Positions 7,656 through 15,820 of a stretch of DNA of 20,295 nucleotides are shown one piece after another. Numbering within the stretch: the stretch's first letter is position 1; each line of letters starts with the position of its first letter. The notes under the pieces were generated by a model. That model made no database searches, was not told where the DNA came from, and saw nothing but the letters and a program-made list of their open reading frames with translations. A program made the position numbers and the translations under genes. Where the stretch lies: NCBI GenBank assembly GCA_005879655.1, contig VBJK01000142.1, positions 3,399-23,693 of the forward strand, in the 5' to 3' direction. Origin of the DNA: Chloroflexota bacterium. Lineage in GTDB: Bacteria > Chloroflexota > Ktedonobacteria > Ktedonobacterales > Ktedonobacteraceae.

Positions 7656-8576
7656 CTAGGAACGGCTTTCAAACAAAAAAGCCGTATCTACGCTTTGTCC
7701 GTCTAGCCCAAATAATTGTACGTATTGCTGATTCACTAATAGACGTAATATGGGCAAAACCTTATTGAAGGACATATAAAGGACATTTGCAAGTTCACGA
7801 ACATTCTTCTGTCCGTCAATTGCTAAATAGAACTGACGAGCGTCTTTATCGGTGATATCAAGAAAGACTGATAATGGGTTGTGTGTCCTCGTCGCGCTAT
7901 CATGCTGGGTACGATAAGGTACCAGCTCGCCTAGATGCTGCATGGCGGGGCTTGCCTGTACAGTAACTACTCTTGTATTCGTAGATTGCGTATTTCTGCT
8001 CCTTTTTTCTAGTCTTAGCGGAACGGCAAGCAAGCCCCGATTATGAGCAAGAGAAGAAGAATGCTCTAGGACACGCTCCAGCGATGCTAATACCCTCTCA
8101 TATGGCAACTGCTGCCAATAGGTCATCACAACCAGTTCGGTGATGGCATCCCGCACAACCGCTGAGGAAACCGGCAGACTGGCATGTAACAAGTAACCAG
8201 CGCAATACTGTATACCGTGGCGCGATAACAACATCGATTGAGGGGCAGGAAATATATCATGTACAGCCTGTAACGACAGGCTAGACTGTTCGCTGAGCAT
8301 GCGCTTCACGACTTCTCGTGTACTTGTGTTGTCCACAACGTGGTTGACTATGCCATTGCCATGCACAGAGGCAAGCACGTCTACTGCTGTGTCGTTAGTC
8401 TTGGTCTTTTGCTTTGACCAGAACTGTATGACCTGTGTGCCAAGACCCTGTGCCACGCGCTGGGCCAGCCATGAAAATAATTCGTTACTGCTACGCATGG
8501 GGGAAATATTTTGTAGCAATTGGTTCATGATACTGAGATGGATACCTCTGCTAGGCAGAGCTAGCTCAGGAGTCAT
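7656..8576 (-). CDS. Unidentified protein, possible regulator with C-terminal winged-helix-like segment
   Basis: The 306-aa protein has no signal peptide or membrane segment. The N-terminal ~190 residues (LFSWLAQRVAQGLGTQVIQFW…) look like a mixed alpha/beta sensory fold, possibly GAF-like, but I see no diagnostic motif. The C-terminus carries FYLAIDGQKNVRELANVLYM followed by SFNKVLPILRLLVNQQYVQL. This 'DG-x-x-x-V-x-E-L-A … L-x-x-L' pattern is the winged-helix arrangement seen at the end of DUF4388-type and related proteins. ATG 8576 has AAAGGA seven bases upstream. ATG 8597 is also in frame, but its AAGGG is only two bases away. The gene is alone, with an A+T-rich upstream region. The regulatory role is an inference. 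Confidence 0.55.
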   Translation of the reverse strand: MTPELALPSRGIHLSIMNQLLQNISPMRSSNELFSWLAQRVAQGLGTQVIQFWSKQKTKTNDTAVDVLASVHGNGIVNHVVDNTSTREVVKRMLSEQSSLSLQAVHDIFPAPQSMLLSRHGIQYCAGYLLHASLPVSSAVVRDAITELVVMTYWQQLPYERVLASLERVLEHSSSLAHNRGLLAVPLRLEKRSRNTQSTNTRVVTVQASPAMQHLGELVPYRTQHDSATRTHNPLSVFLDITDKDARQFYLAIDGQKNVRELANVLYMSFNKVLPILRLLVNQQYVQLFGLDGQSVDTAFLFESRS

Positions 8577-8929
8577 AGGTTCATCCTTTTGTAACATTAC
8601 CCTTCAGCCGTCACTCTCTTTAGCACGCCATTGGGTCACTAAGAGCAACTTTGCTCGGAACACACTTACATTTATAAACATCTATCTCTTATACTATACA
8701 ATTTTTCCAAGAAAATACAGCGCTATTACGTTAACAACATGTTAAAATATTTTTCTTAACACAAAATTCATGCGATGTGTGTACAAAGTAAGTTACAAAA
8801 TGAGAACATTGTAAAACATTATGGGGCTATTAGGTCGGACAGTGAGCGGAGTTGGTGGGACAACGAGAGACAATGGGGCTGTTGAGCGGATCATTTGCTG
8901 TTTCACCAACTCTGCTCAGTACCATTGTG
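8577..8929. other. A+T-rich intergenic region with operator-like palindrome and degenerate repeats
   Basis: No gene is seen. The left half is A+T-rich, with a TATAGT-like −10 on the − strand near 8690-8700 that could serve the gene ending at 7656. It also holds the palindrome TTAACA-ACA-TGTTAA (8731-8745), which could bind a regulator. The right half (8821-8920) holds a 17-bp arm at 8841-8857 that pairs with 8904-8920 at 15 of 17 positions, and two diverged direct copies starting ATGGGGCT at 8821 and 8873. This part lies just behind the broken aldehyde dehydrogenase and may act as its terminator or be a decayed element. Confidence 0.45.
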
Positions 8930-10404
8930 CTATGCTGGATCGCCGAAGATTGTGTAGTGCCATCCTTTGCGCGCATCCCCGCTCAGCTCAATCATTACAT
9001 GCTTAATCTGTGTATACTCTTCAAAGGAATAGAGAGACATGTCTTTGCCAATGCCGCTCTCTTTGTACCCGCCGTGCGGCATCTCAGAGGTGAGCGGCAG
9101 GTGATCATTGACCCAGACGGTGCCAAACTGTAAGGTTTTGCTGGCGCGCATGGCTTTATAGATATCCTTCGTCCAGACGGAAGCAGCCAGTCCATAGACG
9201 ACATCATTTGCCTTGGCTAACACTTCTGCCTCTGTTTTGAAGCGGTTTACGACTACAACCGGTCCAAAGACTTCAGTTTGCATAATCTCTGCATCGTTAT
9301 GCTCCTCGGCGATAACGGTTCAAGACCAGCAATAGAGGCGCGTTTACCACCAATAACGATGTTGGCACCAGCGCGTAAAGCACGCTCGACATAACCTTCT
9401 ACATTGTCACGCTGTCTGGCTGAGATTAATGGCCCCATATCGGTGCTCTCGCTGGAAGGATCGCCTACACGGATCTGTTTTACTTTGTGCAAGAATGTCT
9501 GCATAAATGTATCATAAATGTTGTCCTGAATGTAGATGCGTGTAACGGCAGTGCAGTCCTGGCCGCAGTTAACATACCCACCGACGACAGCACCGTTGGC
9601 ACTGGCTTCGATATCGGCATCGTCATAGACAATAAAGGGGGCCTTCCCACCAAGTTCGAGATGCACACGACGAATGGTATCGGCAGCTGCGCGCATCACA
9701 TATTTTCCACTGCGCGTGCTGCCCGTAACTGAGACCATGTTGACATCTTTATGGCTGACCAGGCTGGGTGCAATCTCTGGGCCATCGGCGATGATGTTCA
9801 GCACGCCAGCTGGTATGCCCGCCTCTAGGGCCAGTTCTCCTAGCTTAAGTGCCGTCAATGGCGTTTCCGGTGAAGGTTTGAACACCACGGTATTGCCTGC
9901 GGCGAGTGCTGGTCCTATCTTCCAGATCAGCATCATAAAAGGGTAGTTCCAGGGGGCAACGGAGGCGACGACTCCAATAGGCTCGCGGCGAATGATGCTT
10001 GTATGAGCACCTGTGTACTCGCTGGCCGCTGTTCCGGCGAGATGGCGGGCGATACCGGCGAAGAAGCGCAGGTTGTCGGTGGCGAAGGGTATGTCACTAT
10101 CGCGGGCCAATTTGATCGGCTTGCCGGTATCCTGTGACTCCAGGGTTGCCAGTTCGCCTGCATGTGCCTCTACTAGTGAGGCAAGCTTCTCTAAGGTTGC
10201 CGCACGTGCGCCATGTGGCAGGCCCGACCAGCGTCCATCATCAAACGCCTCGCGTGCTGCTGCTACCGCCCGATGCATATCCTCTAATGTTGTTTCGGGA
10301 ACTTGGGCAATCACCTCGCCTGTTGCTGGGCTAATATCAGCCACGACTTTGCCTGTGCTACTATTGACCAATGCGCCATTAATGAGCAGTTTGTATGCTG
10401 TCAT
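8930..10404 (-). pseudogene. patD: Gamma-aminobutyraldehyde dehydrogenase, frame broken near the C-terminal third
   Basis: The family oxidises 4-aminobutanal to GABA with NAD+. The first frame (from ATG 10404, GGGGA eight bases upstream) runs through PWNYPFM (151-157), VVFKPSPETP (Lys176), VTGSTRSG, catalytic Glu250 in LELGG and Cys284 in GQDCTA, then leaves the family pattern after GLE near 9319. The correct sequence resumes in another frame as TVIAEEHNDAEIMQTEVFGP and runs to TAG 8930-8932, with the PatD hallmark SEMPHGGYKESGIGKDMSLY. About eight residues of the usual 'G-Y-[YF]-Y-x-P' segment are missing at the junction. This is therefore a small deletion with frame change, not a one-base sequencing slip. 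It is the last gene of the diamine operon. The product is probably inactive unless the assembly is wrong. Confidence 0.85.
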
Positions 10405-10444
10405 ACAGGTCTTCCCCTTTTATTGTGTTGTGCTTCAAAAAGAT

Positions 10445-10518
10445 TCTGTAGCCGTGCAATTTATTGCACCTGTTTTCTTTGTGTGTCGCTCTGGCGCAAT
10501 GAATTGCGCGGCTACGGA
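10445..10518. repeat. Palindromic repeat element, copy 1
   Basis: The arm 10445-10471 pairs with 10492-10518, imperfectly with four or five mismatches over 27 positions. Core motifs are GTAGCCGTGCAATTTATTGC on the left and GCGCAATGAATTGCGCGGC on the right, around a ~20-nt loop. It shares arm sequence with the copy at 11789-11862. It lies between the oxidoreductase stop (10580) and the aldehyde dehydrogenase start (10404), so it is transcribed within the operon. Confidence 0.85.
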
Positions 10519-10579
10519 TAAAAAAATGATATGCACCCGCCGTTAAAAATTAACATGCATCCGCAGTTGCCAACCAATC

Positions 10580-11764
10580 TTATAGATTAGGCTGAGCAGG
10601 TGGCACCTTGCTTGTCATAGTCTGCACATGCATGTTATAGCGAGCAAGTTCCTGCAAGAATGGTTGCCATGGCACGCATAGTTCTGGGCCGAGCACGCCA
10701 CGCTGTGTAATTTCGCCGCGTGCAAGCATGTGGCCAGCAATGGCCAGTGGTGTGCCAGTATCCAGTGCTCCTGCGCTTATGCCCCAACGACGGTATGGTA
10801 GCACGACGATCTGCTTGGTAATCTCTATTGTCTGACCTTCCGCTCTGCCAGTTGTCACTACACGCAAGACATCACAATCTTGCGGCTCGACTTCCTCGAT
10901 AGGGAAGCGTGCGAGCAGATACGCCAGGACTTCGCGCGGCGAAACGCTAACCCCTCGTACACTAAGCGGTTGATTACTACCGAAGCCAAGTTCAACGAGA
11001 AACGTAAGTTTTGTCATGAAGTCGCCCGGCAAGGCGATCTTAAAAGAGACATAGCGAATACCTTTATCTCGAAATGAGAGAGGAAATGTAGCGCATTCCG
11101 AGTGTAACGAATATACGGCGGTGGCACGGCCTACTGGCTCTGGAAAGACTAGCTCTTCCTGACCAGATAATGGCCGTTGCGGATACCAAGCACCATCCAG
11201 AAAGACCTGTGCTTCCTTCGTAAATTCGTCAAGGATTGTACGAATAGAGTAAGGTGCGATAAGCGGGGCCTGAGCAGGAGTGCTATCACTACAGCCAAGT
11301 TGCACCTTGATACTATCGACATTATCAAGTTGATCGACCGCCGCCCGTGCTAGCAGATTGGTAATGCCGGGCGTGCCTCCTATCCCTGCAATGGCAGTAA
11401 TGCCAGCAGCAGCAGCATGCTCATGTAATGCCAGCATTTCGCGCGTCATGTGGAAGAGTCCCCCCAGATCGGCATAATGGACTCGCTCCTTGATACAGGC
11501 ACGCAAAACGTGTAGATTGAAGGTATAATCCACCGCGTTCAGTACGACATCCGCGCCATGCAACAGACGACAGAGCAATGTTTCGTTCGTTACATCGATC
11601 TGTTTGACCTGTAGCTTGTTGCTGTTAAGCGAGCAGGCGACCGCGTAAGCTCGCCCCTCGTCATAATCAGCAATAGTAATCTGGTCAATGTCAGGATACT
11701 CTGTCAGAGCACGTACAGTAACGCGCCCCATAGCGCCAGCGCCACCTAGTACAATAATGTGCAT
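10580..11764 (-). CDS. Saccharopine/lysine-dehydrogenase-like oxidoreductase
   Basis: The 394-aa protein begins with a Rossmann nucleotide site, MHIIVLGGAGAMG (GxGxxG at residues 8-13), then ITIADYDEGRA, where the acidic residues suggest NAD. It continues with DVVLNAVDYTFNLHVLRACI, HYADLGGLFHMTREML and GIGGTPGITNLLARAA. These match saccharopine dehydrogenase-family enzymes such as L-lysine 6-dehydrogenase. The substrate is uncertain: lysine, or a semialdehyde from the neighbouring aminotransferase. ATG 11764 is chosen. The frame stays open to 11815, but those 17 extra codons are translated palindromic repeat (NKLRSYG). It lies 98 bp after the aminotransferase stop and ahead of the aldehyde dehydrogenase, in one apparent operon. 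Confidence 0.78.
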   Translation of the reverse strand: MHIIVLGGAGAMGRVTVRALTEYPDIDQITIADYDEGRAYAVACSLNSNKLQVKQIDVTNETLLCRLLHGADVVLNAVDYTFNLHVLRACIKERVHYADLGGLFHMTREMLALHEHAAAAGITAIAGIGGTPGITNLLARAAVDQLDNVDSIKVQLGCSDSTPAQAPLIAPYSIRTILDEFTKEAQVFLDGAWYPQRPLSGQEELVFPEPVGRATAVYSLHSECATFPLSFRDKGIRYVSFKIALPGDFMTKLTFLVELGFGSNQPLSVRGVSVSPREVLAYLLARFPIEEVEPQDCDVLRVVTTGRAEGQTIEITKQIVVLPYRRWGISAGALDTGTPLAIAGHMLARGEITQRGVLGPELCVPWQPFLQELARYNMHVQTMTSKVPPAQPNL

Positions 11765-11788
11765 AAGGAGAAAGATCCTTGAAAAACG

Positions 11789-11862
11789 TCCGTAGCTGCG
11801 CAATTTATTGCGCATTTTCTATGCAATAATGCATTAAGCGCAATAAATTGCGCAGCTACGGA
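11789..11862. repeat. Palindromic repeat element, copy 2
   Basis: A perfect 25-bp inverted repeat: 11789-11813 (starts TCCGTAGCTGCGCAATTTAT) pairs with 11838-11862. The central 24 bases hold a nested ATGCA-ATAA-TGCAT hairpin. It abuts the aminotransferase stop codon (TGA at 11865-11863) directly and ends about 25 bases before the oxidoreductase start. Same family as copy 1. Confidence 0.92.
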
Positions 11863-13305
11863 TCAGGCCACTGCAATATCGCTATCCGCAGTCACCTTAC
11901 TTGCCCCAACCATCGCAACTGAGGACTGTCCCGCAAGCAGTCCGGGAGTAAAAACCGTCGTATGCAATGAGTTTAAGGTATCTTCCAGACGGTTCAGGAT
12001 CGTGTCAATTTCTTCACGTGTAATAACCAGTGGCGGCTCAACACGAATCGCCCGTGCATTATTTAACGTACCAGAGATTAATACGCCGCGTTTGAACAGA
12101 CCCGAAGCCACCTCATATCCAATGTCATCATTGACAAAATGCTGCCCAATCAACAGACCCTTGCCAGTAATATCTGTATAGACATCGCTATGACGTGCTG
12201 CAATATCCTGCAATTGTTGGATGAAGTACTCACCCTTTTCAGCGGCTTGCTCGACAATCCCTTCTTCGAGTGTGACATGAATGGCCGCAATAGCAGCTGC
12301 GCAAGCCAGTGGATTCCCGCCCGTCGTTGAAGTGTGGATAAAGGGATTACTGTTCAATACACACCAGATCTTCGGCGTGGACATAAAAGCGCCAATCGGC
12401 ATTACACCACCACCAAGGGCTTTTGCAGAGGTGATAATATCAGGCACGACATCCCAATGTTCGACTCCCCATAACTTCCCAGTACGCCCCATGCCGGTCT
12501 GCACTTCGTCAGCAATCAAGAGTACTTCATATTCATCGCAGATATGCCGTAAGCGAGGCCAGAAATCGTCGGGGGGAACAATCGCACCAGCCTCACCCTG
12601 TATCGGTTCCATAACCACAGCGGCAATGTCATTGCCAACCTCACGCGCAATTTGCAATTGCTGCTCCACCGCATCGGCATCCCCATACGGAACATGGTAC
12701 ACGTTATTGTGCAATGGTAGAGCAGGACGCCGGAAAATGGCCTTGCCGGTAAGCGCTAATGAGCCGGTCGTCTTACCGTGAAAGCCGCGCACTGCCGCAA
12801 TAAAGCCACTCTTACGTGTATACAGTTTCGCCAGTTTCATGGCCCCTTCCACAGCTTCGGCACCACTATTCACAAAGAAGCTGTACTGAATATCACCAGG
12901 CGTGATCTCTGCTAATAGATGAGCCAGCATACCGCGCAACGGATCGAGTAATTCTTGCGTTGGTAACGGACTTTTTCCTAATTGAGCCTGTACGGCCCCG
13001 ACGACCTTGCGATGTGCCCATCCTAAATTGAATAGGCCAAACCCTCCCAGACAGTCGATATATTCGCGGCCTAGTGCGTCTTTGAACGTTGCACCACGTC
13101 CTGTCCATTCAACAGCGGCGAAGTCGCCAGCTTCGGCAACCGATTTGCGATATTCAATAAAACCGCTATTATAGTAGTTAGCAAAATTGCTCACTGTGGT
13201 CTCGATCAACCACTCTGCTTCAATTTTGCTGAGCTGTGTTTTACGCACTATATCGAGGTATCGCTGTGAATCGTTCAGGGCCTTGAGTAATCCATCGCTA
13301 CTCAT
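11863..13305 (-). CDS. patA: Putrescine aminotransferase, class III PLP enzyme
   Basis: Transfers the amino group of putrescine (also cadaverine) to 2-oxoglutarate, giving 4-aminobutanal. The 480 aa compare with about 459 in E. coli PatA. It carries the PatA-type N-terminus (NSGFIEYRKSVAEAGDFAAV, FKDALGREYIDCLGGFGLFN), SFFVNSGAEAVE (143-153), FHGKTTGSLALT, EPIQGEAGAIVPP, LLIADEVQTGMGRTGK with PLP-ring Asp266, and the Schiff-base lysine Lys295 in SAKALGGGVMPIGAF. TLNNARAIRVEPPL is also PatA-like. It has a ~20-residue tail beyond the family end. ATG 13305 follows AAAGG at six bases. It is the first gene of the operon whose last gene is the PatD-like dehydrogenase that would use its product. Confidence 0.88.
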   Translation of the reverse strand: MSSDGLLKALNDSQRYLDIVRKTQLSKIEAEWLIETTVSNFANYYNSGFIEYRKSVAEAGDFAAVEWTGRGATFKDALGREYIDCLGGFGLFNLGWAHRKVVGAVQAQLGKSPLPTQELLDPLRGMLAHLLAEITPGDIQYSFFVNSGAEAVEGAMKLAKLYTRKSGFIAAVRGFHGKTTGSLALTGKAIFRRPALPLHNNVYHVPYGDADAVEQQLQIAREVGNDIAAVVMEPIQGEAGAIVPPDDFWPRLRHICDEYEVLLIADEVQTGMGRTGKLWGVEHWDVVPDIITSAKALGGGVMPIGAFMSTPKIWCVLNSNPFIHTSTTGGNPLACAAAIAAIHVTLEEGIVEQAAEKGEYFIQQLQDIAARHSDVYTDITGKGLLIGQHFVNDDIGYEVASGLFKRGVLISGTLNNARAIRVEPPLVITREEIDTILNRLEDTLNSLHTTVFTPGLLAGQSSVAMVGASKVTADSDIAVA

Positions 13306-13827
13306 AAAAAACCTTTCTGTTTATGCGGACGACATCTACAAACCATTCCACGTGCGATCCGCATGGTCGGTTGAGCATCTCTCGGTTTTGAAGTGAGTCC
13401 CCACAACGATGCTTGTGGATATGGTGATGCAAAAAGATGTGTTGCACCTATCTATGAGGATAGGTCTATCCTGAAACTCAGAAAGCTTGCTACTGGATAG
13501 AATGCACCTGATGAGTAGGAAGCTTCGTTAGATGATCTGGCTCTCTTACAATGACGACGGCAATAGTCCCAGCCATGAAGATGGGAAAGACATTAGGCGA
13601 CGGAGGAGAAAAAGGCTCAGGGGTAGCACGTGGACAGGTGGAAGCCGCAAAACAGGTAGTATTTCCGAATGGAGCGGCCTCTTCGCTTGTCAGGAATGTC
13701 CGCTTCTCGCATAAAGACACCATATTCTGAGAATCAAGAAACAAAATCACATATCTGTTATAGATAGTATAACCAATCAGGCATAGAGAAGGCAAGCCCT
13801 ATTCTCACTTTAAAGAACTCCTATGCA
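13306..13827. other. Intergenic region without a supported gene
   Basis: This spacer lies between the divergent patA-like gene and the TIR–WD40 locus. It holds short hairpins around 13447-13472 (AGGATA/TATCCT at 13457-13472). It also has a stretch at 13490-13795 open in several frames on both strands, including a 59-codon + strand frame that starts MTTAIVPAMKMGKTLGDGG. No frame has a convincing ribosome site or a recognisable motif, so I call no gene. Confidence 0.5.
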
Positions 13828-13860
13828 TGTACACTTACTTCTGCTAAAATAACCAAACAG
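13828..13860 (+). promoter_or_regulatory. Promoter module A (TIR–WD40 gene)
   Basis: Contains CACTTACTTCTGCTAAAATA, with extended −10 TGCTAAAAT at 13842-13850, followed by ACCAAACAG. It is closely related to the modules at 15681 and 16346. It lies about 130 bases upstream of the TIR–WD40 ATG. No clear −35 is present, as usual for extended −10 promoters. Confidence 0.55.
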
Positions 13861-13928
13861 GCATAAATGATGATGCGCCTGAGTCGCCGCACTCTCCATC
13901 CTTACCGCGAAGGGAGGCGTACAAAACA

Positions 13929-13949
13929 ATGGTAGAGAAGGTTGTCTGA
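13929..13949 (+). CDS. Possible leader peptide MVEKVV
   Basis: A strong GGGAGG (near 13912-13917) is followed 11 bases later by ATG 13929, which opens only six codons before TGA. The stop lies about 30 bases before the TIR–WD40 ATG. It may couple or tune translation of the next gene, or be a decayed original start. No proof beyond the ribosome site. Confidence 0.2.
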   Translation: MVEKVV

Positions 13950-13980
13950 GCTTAAAGATACGAAAAGGCTAGGGTCAGTC

Positions 13981-15591
13981 ATGCCACAAAAAGTGAAAGT
14001 TTTCATCTCTTATGCCTGTAAAGATAAGAATCTCCGTGAACGGCTGGATAGCCACTTAAGTAGTTTGAAGCGCCAGGACTATATTGACGTATGGCATGAT
14101 CGTGATGTTGGTGCAGGACGAGACTGGAAACGTGAGATTGATGTTCATTTGAACGATGCTCAGGTTATCCTGTTGCTCGTCAGTGCGGATTTTTTGGCGT
14201 CTGACTACTGCTATGGTATTGAGATGAAACGAGCACTGGAGCGGCATGAGTTGGGAGAAGCCCGTGTGATCCCTGTCATCCTGCGTCCAGTCTACTGGGA
14301 GGGAATGCCGTTTAGTCATCTACAAGCCTTGCCGACAGCTGCAAGGCCAGTAACTGGTCCTGGGTGGCGTAATCAGGATGAGGCATTCGCTGACATTGTG
14401 CGAGGGCTGCGTAGGGCGATAGCTGCACACCGCAGGAAGGTAGATTGGATTCTCATCAAGGCTATCTGCGACTGGGCTGATGGCAACAAAGGACAAGATA
14501 AGAGTACACGTCAACAGTTGGCGGCGGACAATGCAGTACGGTTCACGTTGCACATGCTCAAACAGGGAGGATTTGTTAAGGATAGTGCGAGCATTCCTCC
14601 AGCTTCTGCAAGACCCAATGGGGGGAGCGCTTCACCTGCGCCAGAGCGTGGAACGCTGCTACGCGCGTACGACGTACATGCCAGTTGGGTGGTAGCAGTC
14701 ACCTGGGAGCCTAACGGGACGCGCATCGCCTCAGCTGGCGGTGACGGTACAGTACGCGTGTGGGACGCAGAAACAGGCGAAGGGCTATTCACCTATCGCG
14801 GTCATACGCGACTGCTCAATGTAGCTAATATCCAAGCAACCGTTTACACAGTTGCATGGGCTCCAGAGGGATTACGTATTGCTTCGGCTGGTGATGGAAC
14901 TCAGGTGCAAGTCTGGAATGCGACAACGGGGCAGATTTTAACGCGCTATCAAGGTCATTCTGGTTTGCTTTCAAATGTCTTTGCCATTGCTTGGTCTCCT
15001 GATGGAAAGAGAATAGTTTCGGCTTGTAGCACGATAGGATTGGACAAAACGCTGCATCTGTGGGATACAGTGACAGGTCAGCTTCTCAACCGCTACAGTG
15101 TTCCCTCTGGTTTGATGCCGAATTTTTCTGTGTTATCGGTGGCATGGTCTCCTGATGGCACACGGATTGCTGCTACATGTGAGGGCAAGGTCATACGGGT
15201 GTGGAACACAGAGACTGGGCATCTTGCCTCAACCTATCGCTTTCGTTCAGACATGGCTAGCCATATCGCATGGTCCCCTGACAGTCGATACCTTGCTGCG
15301 GCACTCACCGATCATACGGCACAGGTCTGGGATACGTTTACAGGTACAGTTGTGGGGATCTATCATGGGCACACTCAGGGTGTCAGATATATTGCTTGGT
15401 CCCCCGATGGGACAGCTATAGCGACTGCTAGTAATGACAGAAAAGTACACATTTGGGAACCGTTGACAAGCAAACGTATCTATATCTACTGGCGTCATGA
15501 TAATTGGGTAACATCGGTGGCTTGGTCGCCGGATGGGACGCGGATCGCTTCTGGTAGTAATGATAAGACGGTGCATATATGGCATGTATAA
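13981..15591 (+). CDS. TIR domain–WD40 propeller protein
   Basis: The 536-aa protein starts with a TIR domain (about 5-147): VKVFISYACKDKNLRERL, DVWHDRDVGAGRDW, LLLVSADFLASDYC and IPVILRPVYW. Glu81, just after the DYC motif, sits where catalytic TIR NADases carry their glutamate. A helical region (about 150-200) and an Ala/Pro/Ser/Gly linker (205-225) follow. Seven WD40 repeats (about 229-536) come next, each with an 'AW-S-P-[DE]-G' and a '[VL]-x-[VIL]-W' pair, enough for one complete propeller. Bacterial TIR proteins commonly cleave NAD+ or make signalling nucleotides in antiphage defence, and propellers sense partners; that role here is inferred. ATG 13981 has AGGG six bases upstream. A TTG at 13942 in the same frame would add 13 residues. 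No NB-ARC/NTPase domain is present. Confidence 0.85.
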   Translation: MPQKVKVFISYACKDKNLRERLDSHLSSLKRQDYIDVWHDRDVGAGRDWKREIDVHLNDAQVILLLVSADFLASDYCYGIEMKRALERHELGEARVIPVILRPVYWEGMPFSHLQALPTAARPVTGPGWRNQDEAFADIVRGLRRAIAAHRRKVDWILIKAICDWADGNKGQDKSTRQQLAADNAVRFTLHMLKQGGFVKDSASIPPASARPNGGSASPAPERGTLLRAYDVHASWVVAVTWEPNGTRIASAGGDGTVRVWDAETGEGLFTYRGHTRLLNVANIQATVYTVAWAPEGLRIASAGDGTQVQVWNATTGQILTRYQGHSGLLSNVFAIAWSPDGKRIVSACSTIGLDKTLHLWDTVTGQLLNRYSVPSGLMPNFSVLSVAWSPDGTRIAATCEGKVIRVWNTETGHLASTYRFRSDMASHIAWSPDSRYLAAALTDHTAQVWDTFTGTVVGIYHGHTQGVRYIAWSPDGTAIATASNDRKVHIWEPLTSKRIYIYWRHDNWVTSVAWSPDGTRIASGSNDKTVHIWHV

Positions 15592-15680
15592 GTAGCATTA
15601 CATGTATAAGATATTACCTGTCGTTTTACCAATCAAAAAATAGAAAGCTGTATATGAGACTCTTCTTCTACAAGCCTCAT

Positions 15681-15717
15681 AAATACACTATCTATTTGCA
15701 CTTATTTCTGCTAGAAT
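15681..15717 (+). promoter_or_regulatory. Promoter module B (small membrane protein)
   Basis: This 37-base block begins AAATACACTATC and ends TTTCTGCTAGAAT, with an extended −10 TGCTAGAAT at 15709-15717. By eye it matches module C at 29 of 37 positions and shares CACTTA-TTCTGCTA with module A. It lies about 100 bases upstream of the next ATG. GTCTGAGCTT follows it, and the same ten bases follow module A near 13944. Confidence 0.55.
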
Positions 15718-15820
15718 AGCAGATGCGGGCCTTACTAGTCTGAGCTTGCAAAAGCGGGAAAGCAGGTCTGAATAACACTTTCTTTTTGAACCATGGCCCC
15801 CTGTGAAAAAGGAGTAAAAA

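Noticed and set aside
11765..11815. N-terminal extension of the oxidoreductase
   Set aside because: Its codons are the palindromic repeat itself. The Rossmann motif starts directly at ATG 11764.
13490..13795. 101-residue − strand and 59-60-residue + strand frames in the spacer
   Set aside because: Mutually overlapping, with no convincing ribosome site, motif or hydrophobic pattern.
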